Positions 52,208 through 60,871 of a stretch of 64,000 nt of DNA are shown one piece after another. A model generated the notes under the pieces. That model saw only the letters and a list, made by a program, of their open reading frames with translations, was not told the DNA's origin and ran no database searches. The first letter of the stretch is position 1; each line of letters starts with the position of its first letter. This DNA is from Temperatibacter marinus (GTDB lineage: Bacteria > Pseudomonadota > Alphaproteobacteria > Sphingomonadales > Kordiimonadaceae), in the NCBI RefSeq assembly GCF_031598375.1, contig NZ_CP123872.1, forward strand, positions 1 to 64,000. The letters run 5' to 3'. The translations under genes were made by a program, and so were the position numbers.

Positions 52208-52251
52208 ATATAAATAGGTGACGATTACAAATGTGCAACCGTCAGACGCGC

Positions 52252-52280
52252 GGTATAGGGAACTGAAGCGTTTCATGCAA
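52252..52280 (-). promoter_or_regulatory. Promoter of tRNA-Trp-secE-nusG
   Basis: On the minus strand TTGCAT (52275-52280) and TATACC (52252-52257) are separated by exactly 17 bp, 45 bp before the tRNA 5' end and downstream of the tufB terminator. Confidence 0.6.
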
Positions 52281-52400
52281 GTCTTTTCTGCATATCCTGT
52301 TAATAAAAAACGACAATCCCTCCGGACAGCTATCTTTCCCTTAACATCACATCAGTCTCACCGCTTTTCTGCGCAACAATCTTTCTTCTAGACTTTACGC

Positions 52401-52432
52401 AAAAAAAAGAGGCGAGCTTAAAAGCTCGCCTC
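52401..52432 (-). terminator. Intrinsic terminator of tufB
   Basis: On the minus strand GAGGCGAGCT pairs perfectly with AGCTCGCCTC, followed by eight T, 15 bp after the tufB stop. It separates the tRNA-tuf unit from tRNA-Trp-secE-nusG. Confidence 0.92.
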
Positions 52433-52446
52433 ATTCTTTAGATTCG

Positions 52447-53656
52447 ATTACTCGAGAATTTCAGCTACAACGCCAGCACCTACAGTACGACCACCCTCAC
52501 GGATAGCGAAACGTAGACCTTCGTCCATAGCAATCGGTGCAATCAGGGTAACTTTGAAAGATACGTTATCCCCTGGCATTACCATTTCTGTACCTTCTGG
52601 CAACTCAACACTACCTGTTACGTCAGTTGTACGGAAGTAGAACTGTGGACGGTAGTTTGCAAAGAATGGTGTGTGACGACCACCCTCTTCTTTTGTCAGA
52701 ACGTATGTTTCTGCTTTAAATGTTGTATGCGGCTGGATTGAACCAACGTGTGCTAGAACCTGACCACGCTCAACGTCGTCACGGGCAACACCACGAAGAA
52801 GCGCACCAATGTTATCGCCTGCTTCACCTTGATCAAGCAACTTACGGAACATCTCAACACCTGTAACCGTTGTTTTTGTTGTATCTTTGATACCAACGAT
52901 TTCAATCTCTTCACCAACTTTAACGATACCGCGCTCAACACGACCTGTACATACTGTACCACGACCTGAAATCGAGAACACATCCTCAACAGGCATCAAG
53001 AAAGCACCATCAACAGCACGCTCTGGCTGTGGAATATACTCATCAACAGCTGCCATCAGCTCAAGAATCTTATCGTTACCAATTGCAGCATCACGGCCCT
53101 CAAGAGCAGCAAGCGCTGAACCAGCAATAATCGGAATATCATCACCAGGGAACTCATACTCTGAAAGAAGCTCACGAACTTCCATCTCAACAAGTTCTAG
53201 AAGCTCTTCGTCATCAACCTGATCAACTTTGTTCAAGAAAACAACAAGCGCTGGAACACCAACCTGACGCGCTAGCAAAATGTGCTCACGTGTTTGTGGC
53301 ATTGGGCCGTCCGCTGCGTTTACAACAAGAATACCACCATCCATCTGAGCAGCACCCGTGATCATGTTCTTCACATAATCTGCGTGACCTGGACAGTCAA
53401 CGTGCGCATAGTGGCGGTTCTCTGTCTCATACTCAACGTGGGCTGTAGAAATCGTAATCCCACGCTCACGCTCTTCTGGAGCTTTATCAATATTTGCAAA
53501 ATCAACTGCATCAGACATCCCAGCATCAGCCAATACTTTGGTGATCGCAGCTGTAAGCGTTGTCTTACCATGGTCAACGTGACCAATTGTACCAACGTTA
53601 CAGTGCGGCTTGGTACGTTCAAACTTTTCCTTAGACATTGTCTAAATCCTTTTCAA
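52447..53656 (-). repeat. tuf repeat, copy B (1210 bp)
   Basis: Second copy of the segment at 35376-36585, same orientation, with abrupt loss of identity at both ends. Confidence 0.9.
52448..53638 (-). CDS. tufB: Elongation factor Tu (copy B)
   Basis: A 396-aa GTPase with the same sequence as copy A, including [18 protein letters not shown] and NKVD. Its context differs: it follows tRNA-Tyr and tRNA-Gly, as in the E. coli thrU-tyrU-glyT-thrT-tufB operon, and ends in its own strong terminator. Two copies in one 64-kb window let the cell raise EF-Tu dose and keep them homogenised; being in direct orientation 17 kb apart they could also recombine to delete the genes between, which would be lethal. 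Confidence 0.98.
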   Translation of the reverse strand: MSKEKFERTKPHCNVGTIGHVDHGKTTLTAAITKVLADAGMSDAVDFANIDKAPEERERGITISTAHVEYETENRHYAHVDCPGHADYVKNMITGAAQMDGGILVVNAADGPMPQTREHILLARQVGVPALVVFLNKVDQVDDEELLELVEMEVRELLSEYEFPGDDIPIIAGSALAALEGRDAAIGNDKILELMAAVDEYIPQPERAVDGAFLMPVEDVFSISGRGTVCTGRVERGIVKVGEEIEIVGIKDTTKTTVTGVEMFRKLLDQGEAGDNIGALLRGVARDDVERGQVLAHVGSIQPHTTFKAETYVLTKEEGGRHTPFFANYRPQFYFRTTDVTGSVELPEGTEMVMPGDNVSFKVTLIAPIAMDEGLRFAIREGGRTVGAGVVAEILE

Positions 53657-53741
53657 ACTTCACACAGTCCCTGCGCCTAGCATGGGCAGTGTCTTGTTAG
53701 CTCTTGATCACCAGCCAACATAGCTGTTGATCAGTTAAATC

Positions 53742-53815
53742 TGGAGCGGGTGAAGGGAATCGAACCCTCGTCGTAAGATTGGAAATCTTCTGCTCTACCA
53801 TTGAGCTACACCCGC
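53742..53815 (-). tRNA. tRNA-Gly(UCC)
   Basis: The minus strand gives a 74-nt tRNA with encoded CCA: acceptor GCGGGTG/CACCCGC, D-arm GCTCAATGGTAGAGC, anticodon loop TTTCCAA (anticodon TCC), T-arm GAGGGTTCGATTCCC. It lies 85 bp upstream of tufB's repeat edge and is presumably cotranscribed with it. Confidence 0.95.
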
Positions 53816-53921
53816 ATTATACTCAGTACATTGCCACTAAAACGCCGTAAACGTAGGAGCAACAACAAACCCTTCCAGTGGTAAGCCTCATTTAATAATG
53901 AGCCAAGAGGAAGGAAAATAG

Positions 53922-54006
53922 TGGTGGAGGGGACTGGATTCGAACCAGTGTACTCTAAGAGGCCGGATTTACAGTCCGGTGCATTTAACCGCTCTGCCAC
54001 CCCTCC
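53922..54006 (-). tRNA. tRNA-Tyr(GUA)
   Basis: The minus strand gives an 85-nt class II tRNA with encoded CCA: acceptor GGAGGGG/CCCCTCC, anticodon stem CCGGACTGTAAATCCGG (anticodon GTA), variable arm, T-loop GTTCGAATCC. First gene of the tRNA-tufB unit. Confidence 0.96.
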
Positions 54007-54069
54007 ACTATTTTCTGGCAGTTGAAAAGCTTTCAAACTGCCCACACTTTTCAGTGCGACGGTGAGCGC

Positions 54070-54097
54070 AATATGCGTATTATTTTGCCCGTGTCAA
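54070..54097 (-). promoter_or_regulatory. Candidate promoter of tRNA-Tyr-tRNA-Gly-tufB
   Basis: On the minus strand a perfect TTGACA (54092-54097) is followed after 16 bp by CATATT (54070-54075), 64 bp before the tRNA-Tyr 5' end. Confidence 0.55.
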
Positions 54098-54227
54098 TAC
54101 GAAGTTGAAAGAAATGCGCATTTTTTTTACCCCGCCTTCTTCACATTGAGAATGACGAATGGGTTTTTCCCCGCTATAAGCATCTCAAATTGGCTTAATT
54201 TCTAGCCTTCTTAAAGGGTTTAATTCT

Positions 54228-55112
54228 ATGGCACGCAAACCATCACGCACTGAAAAGAAATTACTGAAACAGGGTAAAAAACCGTCAAAACCACCTAAAG
54301 CATCAAGCAAAAGCACGGCATCAAAGAATCAACCTCAACAAGGACGGCCTCAAAAACCGAAAACTGTATCTGCCAAGCTTCCCCATCTAAAAAAAGGAAG
54401 CTATTTCATCTTTGGTAGAAACGCTATTGAAGCTGCACTTAAGAATGAGGACAGAGATTGCTTGCGATTGATCGGTATTGAGAAGGCCTTAGTAAAGGCC
54501 GAACACCTGATGGCCATTCGTCCAGGATTGCGTGTTGACGGCGTCAAGAGCACAGACCTTTTTAAGGAACATGTCCCTGCTGATAGCCCACATCAAGGTA
54601 TCCTTCTAGAGGTCTTACCCCTTCGAGAAAAGTCAATTGAAGATTTTAACGAAGCGGGCGATCGCCAGCTTATGCTTATCCTAGATCAAGTCACAGATCC
54701 CCAAAACGTCGGAGCGTGCTTGCGTGCAGGTGCGGCCCTCGGCGCTCATGCCCTCATCACACCTGATAGAAATTGCCCTCTGGAGAATGGCACCATTGCG
54801 CGCACCTCAGCTGGTGGCCTTGAAAGCCTCCCGTGGTTAAGAATTGGTAATTTAGCGGCAACTCTCGACGATTTAAAAGATAAGGGCTTTTGGGTTGTGG
54901 GATTAGACGGGGACACGGACACATCTTTAAGAGAGATAGATTCGAACGGAAAAATCGCTCTAGTGATGGGTAATGAAGGGCGTGGCATGCGAGACCTGAC
55001 ACGCAAACAGTGTGATATCATTGCAAAAATTCCTATGACGGGCCGCGTTGAAAGCTTAAATGTTGCTACAGCAGCCGCCATTGCACTGTATGAATTAGGA
55101 CAGACCTCATGA
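54228..55112 (+). CDS. rlmB: 23S rRNA (guanosine-2'-O)-methyltransferase RlmB
   Basis: A 294-aa SPOUT (TrmH-type) methyltransferase, the family that methylates G2251 of 23S rRNA in E. coli. Residues 1-58 are a Lys/Pro/Ser-rich basic extension; then a substrate-binding domain with YFIFGRNAIEAALKN and a knotted SAM domain with LILDQVTDPQNVGACLRAGAALGAHALI, IALVMGNEGRGMRDLTRKQCD and IPMTGRVESLNVATAAAIALYE. All three TrmH motifs are intact. It overlaps the next gene by 4 nt (ATGA). Confidence 0.93.
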   Translation: MARKPSRTEKKLLKQGKKPSKPPKASSKSTASKNQPQQGRPQKPKTVSAKLPHLKKGSYFIFGRNAIEAALKNEDRDCLRLIGIEKALVKAEHLMAIRPGLRVDGVKSTDLFKEHVPADSPHQGILLEVLPLREKSIEDFNEAGDRQLMLILDQVTDPQNVGACLRAGAALGAHALITPDRNCPLENGTIARTSAGGLESLPWLRIGNLAATLDDLKDKGFWVVGLDGDTDTSLREIDSNGKIALVMGNEGRGMRDLTRKQCDIIAKIPMTGRVESLNVATAAAIALYELGQTS

Positions 55113-55555
55113 TAGGAATTGAAGAGATCGCACGGAAATTACAGATGGAACCGCACCCTGAAGGGGGGTTTTACAAGCGAACCTACTGCAGTGATGTGAA
55201 ACTTGAAGGGGGCAAGCGTGGCACTGCTAGTGCAATCTACTTCATCCTTCCTTCAGGCCTTCAAAGCCGTTGGCATACAACTGATGGTGACGAACTTTGG
55301 TTCTGGCATGCAGGCAGCCCCCTCGACCTTCTGGTCGCTAACGCCGAAGGAAAAGCTTCTAAAACCATTAAACTTGGCAACGACTTCATGGGGAATGAGG
55401 TTCTACAATTTACTGTTCCGGCTCGGCACTGGCAAGCTGCTCGTTGTGCTGGGCAAAATGCCAATGATTGGACATTGGTCAGTTGTGTTGTAAGCCCCGA
55501 GTTTCAATTTGAAGGGTTTGTCATGGCAGAAGAAGGCTGGACACCTTCACTATAA
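55109..55555 (+). CDS. DUF985 cupin-family protein
   Basis: A 148-aa single-cupin protein of the DUF985 group. The typical opening is KLQMEPHPEGGFYKRTY, followed by TASAIYFILPSGLQSRWHTTDGDELWFWHAGSPLDL (cupin motif 1 with His and Glu) and VPARHWQAARCAG, WTLVSCVVSPEFQFEGF. Its biochemical role is not established; sugar- or metal-binding is guessed from the fold. It is translationally coupled to rlmB by a 4-nt overlap. Confidence 0.85.
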   Translation: MIGIEEIARKLQMEPHPEGGFYKRTYCSDVKLEGGKRGTASAIYFILPSGLQSRWHTTDGDELWFWHAGSPLDLLVANAEGKASKTIKLGNDFMGNEVLQFTVPARHWQAARCAGQNANDWTLVSCVVSPEFQFEGFVMAEEGWTPSL

Positions 55556-55659
55556 TTTAGCCACCCTCATACCCTAAAATACGATCTATAATTGCTTTAA
55601 ACAATTATTAAGTGACTTTCTTCTATTCTGCTTCCTTTCAGTATTGTGTAAAGGAAGAC

Positions 55660-56874
55660 ATGATGAAGCAGGTTTTATTTATATCGAAGACAATAAGTCA
55701 GTCGGTCTCATGGGCTGCCACCGCGACAATCGCTCTGATTTCCATATTGGCGAGCCTCAGTTACCCAAGTCACGCTGAAGGGGCTGGCACGACAGATAAG
55801 ACGGATGCTATTTTATTCCTCTCTGCTCATAAACAGTCCTATTTCATCCTTCCCTCTTTGAACATATCCCTTCTGAGCGAGAATTCTGCAAGTGGGAGAG
55901 TCCTTCAAGAGGCTGCTAGAGAATATATGTCCCTTAAAAAATATAACTGGCCAGTTGAGAGTTATAGAGGGAAAGCACGAATTTTGAGGCAGAGTTTCAA
56001 CAGATTCCAAAAAAACCTGACTAAGCAGAGATCACCTCTGCACTACTTAGACTATCCTATGGAATATACCTCCCTTTTCACTTTTCAAAAAAGCCAATAT
56101 GCATCTTCTCGTTCAGAATACATCCAAAAACTAGGTCAAGTATTGACCAACCTTGAAATGGGCCCCCATAGCCCCTCAAGCGTATCTGGGTTTTCATCTT
56201 TTATTCATAGCCAAATCGCTTTATTTAAAGGGAATTATGAAGAATCTTATCGTATGATCGAGGATGCTGTGAGTGAAGCTCCTCACCTTTTACACTCAGG
56301 AGATATCTACCTTCAAAGGATATCCTTAGCTTTACTCACTCAAAATTTACTAAAGGCAGAAGCTTTAGCAAATGCTCTTCCAGCAAATACCATCTTGCCA
56401 TTCTATATTAATTATATGTTTGGAGAAGCTTATTACATTTATGAGAATATTGATCAGAGTCTAGCTTGGATAAAAAAAGGTCGAGATGCTTATTCAGCAG
56501 AAGGATGCAGGATTGAGCCGCGTTTCACCTATTTCCTTCAAACATCAGGGCAATCGAATTTATTGTTAGGTCATGACAGCCCCTTAGTAAATCCTTTTGC
56601 TTCCTTCAAAGATTCTCTTGCCTTTCACCGAATTCCTCGCATGCCTTCTGAGCATGTCTCCCTTTTTAAAAAAGGCATGGCGGTCGCCGCCATAACATTT
56701 GATGACAGCGGCACTGCAGCCTGTGTTCAGTCGGCTTTTGACCCTTCAGTATCTCATTTAAGTCAGTATATAAATTTTGCCGCAAAAAGATCTCTTCTGG
56801 CCACTGAACGCGCTTTATCCCCTCAGCCATGGACCTATGGGTTTACACTTCGGTATGAATTGAGACCTCGATGA
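55660..56874 (+). CDS. Exported protein of unknown function (helical-repeat-like)
   Basis: A 404-aa protein I do not recognise. The ATG at 55660 (or 55663) follows AAGGAAGAC; a GTG 16 codons upstream lacks an RBS. A long signal peptide (about 20-45, ending near SHAEGA) exports it. The mature part is mostly predicted helix with repeating aromatic/Leu spacing (for example GNYEESYRMIEDAVSEAP, LKAEALANALPANTI, IDQSLAWIKKGRDAYSA), reminiscent of TPR/SEL1-like solenoids. The last 60 residues contain one cysteine pair candidate. No catalytic motif is visible. It stands alone and ends in the palindromic terminator at 56881-56900. Confidence 0.6.
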   Translation: MMKQVLFISKTISQSVSWAATATIALISILASLSYPSHAEGAGTTDKTDAILFLSAHKQSYFILPSLNISLLSENSASGRVLQEAAREYMSLKKYNWPVESYRGKARILRQSFNRFQKNLTKQRSPLHYLDYPMEYTSLFTFQKSQYASSRSEYIQKLGQVLTNLEMGPHSPSSVSGFSSFIHSQIALFKGNYEESYRMIEDAVSEAPHLLHSGDIYLQRISLALLTQNLLKAEALANALPANTILPFYINYMFGEAYYIYENIDQSLAWIKKGRDAYSAEGCRIEPRFTYFLQTSGQSNLLLGHDSPLVNPFASFKDSLAFHRIPRMPSEHVSLFKKGMAVAAITFDDSGTAACVQSAFDPSVSHLSQYINFAAKRSLLATERALSPQPWTYGFTLRYELRPR

Positions 56875-56906
56875 AAAAAAACCACCGGCAAGCCGGTGGT
56901 TTTTAT
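56874..56906. terminator. Palindromic terminator, copy 1
   Basis: Perfect 9-bp dyad ACCACCGGC/GCCGGTGGT with an AA loop, flanked by A-run and T-run, so it can work in both directions for the convergent genes at 55660 and 56926. The same sequence recurs at 59807-59841. Confidence 0.9.
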
Positions 56907-56925
56907 TTTTGGCACAATCTGCAGG

Positions 56926-58401
56926 CTAATTGTTGCTTTGTTTAGTTTTTTCAACAATCATCCCTAGTAATTTATTCAACACAACATCCTCTTGAGTTTG
57001 AACGATTGGAGATGTAATCGTCCAGTCAGGTTTAACACCGTCATTTTTTAGCTCACCTGATGGTCTGACAATATGTGCTTTCGGGAAGCCAACAGAAATT
57101 TTTGTTTCTGGAAGGGTAAAGGTTTCCATAGCCCCATATGTAGTAGCCATATCAGATGTCTTTTCCCCAACTATTATACCAAACTTATAATCTTGAACTA
57201 TTGATGCAAACGTGACGGCATTCGAAAATGAGTGTCTATTGACTAAAACATATACTTCACCCTTGTATAAGTCCCCCTCTCTGGGTTTCACGTTCGAAAA
57301 ATCTAGGTTAAAAAAATCTCCATAGGGCGTTTTATTATAATGCTTAGCGTATCGATAGGAGATGCTATTTTTATCAACAGGTCTACCATCAAGTCTCTTT
57401 TGATTTGCTATGTCGGCTTCATGACTTGATTTAACTTTAAACGAGGAGTTGAACTTGAAAGACCTATCTGCAAACCAAGCAATAATCGGATCGCTAAAAG
57501 AAACATCCCCACCAGGGTTTAAGCGTAAATCTATGATAAGTTTTTTAGCCTTTTTCGTGAAAGTATTTTCAAACGCTTTATCTAAAAACTCTATGAAGTA
57601 TTTAGAATTCCAAAGTTGAGATGGGTTTTCTGCATTATAAAACGGTCCAGGTCGAAAATATCCAACGCTATCAGTCAGCATCTTCACGACACGGTCTGTC
57701 GGGCTTAAAGTGAAAAAGCTACGATTCTCTGGGGTATCTAATTTTGCTAAGCTTTTTATAGAGGCTTTATAAATGTGGCCTGTTTGTGATTTTAGTATTA
57801 AATCAAAGCTATTAATTTCACCGTATTCCAACCAAAGATATTTAGGAAAAGAGAATTCCAAAATAGAGTCGGCAATATATTGAGTATCCGCAGAAATGTG
57901 TTTTGATAACTTTGCTAAATAAGATGATATAGCTTTGCTGTTTACGGATAGAATTTCGTCACCAATTTTTATATATTTGTTTTCTGAATAATTTTCAGAA
58001 ACATAAGTTTTACCTTCTATTATTCGGGGAAATATAGGAAATATTTTGCCTCCTGCTTGACGATATTCTTGATATTCCACTTCTGGAAAATCAATTCTCG
58101 CATGAGCAACTTTCCCAAAAGCTACAAATTTCTGAAACAACACCTTAGCCTCAAGCCTACTCATGGGCTTATTTAAATCAGACTTAATACTGCTAAAAAA
58201 ATTGTCATATGCGGTTTTATTTGTGTGAGCATATAAATCGATATGGGCGTTTTTAAGCCTTTGATACAATGCATCAAAATCAGATTGTAACTGTGTAACT
58301 GTTAACATCTGATGAGAAGGATTCTCATCAGCATGAGTATGTTTTGTTGTAATTATAAATAGTATTATTAAGCATAGACATGTATTTTTTATAAATTGCA
58401 T
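56926..58401 (-). CDS. Secreted S41-family (C-terminal-processing-like) peptidase
   Basis: A 491-aa protein with a cleavable signal peptide (about 1-24, ending near THA), an N-terminal helical region and a tail-specific-protease domain from about residue 265. The strand KAKKLIIDLRLNPGGDVSFSD is the S41 core; the nucleophile-type Ser is in VNRHSFSNAVTFAS, and the conserved GEKTSD loop and SGELKNDGVKPDWTI end follow. A PDZ-like stretch (KIGDEILSVNSKAI) precedes it. A Lys general base cannot be assigned with certainty. It is divergent from the ToxR-type regulator with a 146-bp spacer. Confidence 0.82.
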   Translation of the reverse strand: MQFIKNTCLCLIILFIITTKHTHADENPSHQMLTVTQLQSDFDALYQRLKNAHIDLYAHTNKTAYDNFFSSIKSDLNKPMSRLEAKVLFQKFVAFGKVAHARIDFPEVEYQEYRQAGGKIFPIFPRIIEGKTYVSENYSENKYIKIGDEILSVNSKAISSYLAKLSKHISADTQYIADSILEFSFPKYLWLEYGEINSFDLILKSQTGHIYKASIKSLAKLDTPENRSFFTLSPTDRVVKMLTDSVGYFRPGPFYNAENPSQLWNSKYFIEFLDKAFENTFTKKAKKLIIDLRLNPGGDVSFSDPIIAWFADRSFKFNSSFKVKSSHEADIANQKRLDGRPVDKNSISYRYAKHYNKTPYGDFFNLDFSNVKPREGDLYKGEVYVLVNRHSFSNAVTFASIVQDYKFGIIVGEKTSDMATTYGAMETFTLPETKISVGFPKAHIVRPSGELKNDGVKPDWTITSPIVQTQEDVVLNKLLGMIVEKTKQSNN

Positions 58402-58547
58402 TTTGTTGTTCCTTCGCTGTATTTTAAGGCTATCCTTTAAACAATTTTATATTTTACAACCATGTTCTTAACTTCCTATATTCCTGACAAAATCCTGACA
58501 GGAATAAAGGCTTGTTATTGAATACCTTTTTTAGGTACCTTGTTTCT
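58402..58547. promoter_or_regulatory. Divergent regulatory region of peptidase and ToxR-type regulator
   Basis: A 146-bp AT-rich region between two divergent starts. The regulator encoded at 58548 is the natural candidate to bind here. A CCTGACA repeat pair (ATTCCTGACAAAATCCTGACA, at about 58480-58500) stands out as a possible tandem operator. Confidence 0.4.
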
Positions 58548-59780
58548 ATGTCGGATAGTAAAACAGATATTTTTTATAATCATCATTCATTCGTACTGGG
58601 AAAATGGACCATTTTTCCAACCACAGGCCATATGCAATCACCAGAGAGCTCAGTAACTGTTGAACCCAAAGTTATGGGACTGTTACTGCTGTTAATTGAA
58701 TCAGAAGGAGCTGTATTGTCGCGCACAGAAATAGAGCAAACTTTATGGCCTGATGTCATTGTAAATGAAGATACTGTAGCAAGAACAGTATCTCGTTTGC
58801 GCCGTGCCCTTGATGATGATGCTAAAAACCCTATCTATATCGAAACGTTGCCCAAAAGGGGTTATAGGATAATATCTTCTGTAGAGATACCAGTATCAGC
58901 TAAAAGTCCTTGGCTGAATAATTCTCTGAAACTGGCTATCGTAAGTTTCAGCATCGTCTTGGTTATCTCCATGATTTATATTTCAGGCGGCTCTGGTGAA
59001 GCCCCACTTGAAGACAAGACAGCGATACAAAGAATGGCTTTGAGGGCAGATGATTTGTATATGCGATTTACCCAGCAAGAGAATGAAGCAGCTATTGCTC
59101 TTTATGAAAAAATATTAGCGATGGATAGTGAACATATAATGGCCCGTGCAGGGCTTGCTAATGCTTTGGTTCAACGTGTCATAAGGTGGCCAAATGGTCT
59201 AAAAGGCGCCAACAGTGTTCAAGAATCCCTCGATCGTAATTTCTATCAAACTTCTGAGGCTATTGTCACTTTGAAACGAGCAGAAGCTCTAGCAAAGAGG
59301 GCTGTGCGCCTTGACCCCAATAATGCTGATGCCCTAAAATCACTAGGACTTACTTATTCAACAATGAATCGATTGGTAGAAGCTAAAAATATGTATGCTC
59401 GTGCAATAAAAATTGATGATAAAGCTTGGGAAGCAATGATAAACCTGAGCGAAATTCATGACATACAAGGTAATAATACTGCAAGCCTAGAGATGTTAGA
59501 GCGAGCATTTAAAACAATGGATGATGTGTATGATATCGAACCGCAACGAGTTGGGCCTTGGCAAGCTGCATTAGGAATTTTAATTGGTCATAAAAAAGAA
59601 AAGACTGGTGCTGTTCATGAAGCTGAGATTTGGTATCGACGTACGCTCCAAATTTCGCCCTTTGAACCAGAAGCGACAAAACGCCTAGCAGCTATTCTGA
59701 GAAATTCTGGGGATCGTGAGCAGGCTAATCAATTATGTACTGTTTTGAAGCAAAAAATTACAGGCATTACTGAGTGTTAG
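58548..59780 (+). CDS. ToxR/CadC-type membrane regulator with periplasmic TPR domain
   Basis: A 410-aa one-component regulator: N-terminal OmpR-type winged helix (about 15-100, with VLSRTEIEQTLWPDVIVNEDTVARTVSRLRRALDDD and PKRGYRI), one membrane helix (about 117-137) and a C-terminal TPR domain (helical pairs at ENEAAIALYEKILAMD, AEALAKRAVRLDPNNADALKSLG, EAWYRRTLQISPFEPEATKR-like repeats). It binds DNA while anchored in the inner membrane and senses the periplasm. The ATG is chosen over a TTG 12 codons upstream. The divergent peptidase gene is its likely target; the TPR may bind peptides or the peptidase. Confidence 0.8.
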   Translation: MSDSKTDIFYNHHSFVLGKWTIFPTTGHMQSPESSVTVEPKVMGLLLLLIESEGAVLSRTEIEQTLWPDVIVNEDTVARTVSRLRRALDDDAKNPIYIETLPKRGYRIISSVEIPVSAKSPWLNNSLKLAIVSFSIVLVISMIYISGGSGEAPLEDKTAIQRMALRADDLYMRFTQQENEAAIALYEKILAMDSEHIMARAGLANALVQRVIRWPNGLKGANSVQESLDRNFYQTSEAIVTLKRAEALAKRAVRLDPNNADALKSLGLTYSTMNRLVEAKNMYARAIKIDDKAWEAMINLSEIHDIQGNNTASLEMLERAFKTMDDVYDIEPQRVGPWQAALGILIGHKKEKTGAVHEAEIWYRRTLQISPFEPEATKRLAAILRNSGDREQANQLCTVLKQKITGITEC

Positions 59781-59806
59781 ATATTAATAAAATCCCAATG
59801 TTGATA

Positions 59807-59841
59807 GAAAAAAACCACCGGCAAGCCGGTGGTTTTTTTTT
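59807..59841. terminator. Palindromic terminator, copy 2
   Basis: Same ACCACCGGC-AA-GCCGGTGGT dyad as copy 1, at 59814-59833, with A-run before and T-run after. It serves the regulator gene and perhaps the convergent permease gene. Confidence 0.9.
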
Positions 59842-59892
59842 GGTCCCATCATATTAGTCAGGGAGGAAAGACAGGACCGTCGTTATGGCTCT

Positions 59893-60867
59893 TTAAGCCG
59901 CGCGCTTTCTGAACTCAATTGCGCCGTAGATGAACCCGCCGGAGATCAAAAGACCGACCCAGAATTTCACCTGAGAGAAAGCATAAGCATACATATTTGA
60001 TACTTTGAAGCTATCGATCGAGGCAAGCATTGCAGCTGCACTTTCTTCGTTATCAATATCCAAGTGGATGCTTCCATTTTCAGCATGCATAATCTGTGCT
60101 GTATACTCGACCCCTTCAGCAAACCCTACGGCGACATGCTGAGCGAAAGCTTCGATAAACTGTGTGCTTTCAAACATTGTCGCTTCAAGAATAGCAAGGA
60201 CAACGATAGGCACGACTGCATACATGAAAGGCATCCGGTTGGAAAAAGATGATACAAAGATCAACCATCCAAAAATCGGCGCTGTCCACAAGAATACCAA
60301 CAGTAGACTTGGGATTACCACAAACCAACTCTCAATGATCTGTCCCACAGGCCAGAATACTGAGATAGGAGCCCCTTGAATTCCAAAGAAGATTGTTAAA
60401 ACAATTGCGGTAAACAACTGCAAGACAATTGCAGCGGCGAAAAAGATACCCATAGCCATCAACGTAGAGGTAAAGAACTTGACCAAAACTTCTGTGGCGT
60501 CTGAGACAGGCATCGACTTCCAGAATAAGATAGACTTATCACGACGATCTTCATACAGAGTCCCAAGAAGAGAGAAGAACATCACAAATGGAAGAGCAAT
60601 CCAAAGGGCTGCAGAGGAAATAAGGAACATGAAAGAAAGGATATATCCTATTGCTTCCTTGCCATTCTCTCCAAGATTGTCCCACTTTTCACTGGCTTCA
60701 CCCATGGTGAACTCATCAAATCTAATAGGTTCGTTCCCTAAAATAAGGGAGATAAGCGATGTGCCTGCAATGATGGCTATAATCACAAGAGGCGTATATA
60801 AATAGCCCCCTTTACCATCTAGGAATTCGCGCTTAATAAGGGCTGATATTTTTTGTGTTGTTGTCAT
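59893..60867 (-). CDS. ABC-2-type transporter permease
   Basis: A 324-aa membrane protein with about six helices, encoded directly after an ATPase. LIKREFLDGKGGYLYTPLVIIAIIAGTS starts the first span; the cytoplasmic loop RRDKSILFWKSMPVSD is typical of ABC-2/YtrC-like permeases. ATG 60867 lies 4 bp after the ATPase stop, fixing the start (a frame-open extension of 20 codons overlaps the ATPase gene). Substrate is unknown; the gntR-ATPase-permease arrangement is like the envelope-stress Ytr systems of Firmicutes. Confidence 0.8.
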   Translation of the reverse strand: MTTTQKISALIKREFLDGKGGYLYTPLVIIAIIAGTSLISLILGNEPIRFDEFTMGEASEKWDNLGENGKEAIGYILSFMFLISSAALWIALPFVMFFSLLGTLYEDRRDKSILFWKSMPVSDATEVLVKFFTSTLMAMGIFFAAAIVLQLFTAIVLTIFFGIQGAPISVFWPVGQIIESWFVVIPSLLLVFLWTAPIFGWLIFVSSFSNRMPFMYAVVPIVVLAILEATMFESTQFIEAFAQHVAVGFAEGVEYTAQIMHAENGSIHLDIDNEESAAAMLASIDSFKVSNMYAYAFSQVKFWVGLLISGGFIYGAIEFRKRAA

Positions 60868-60871
60868 TACC

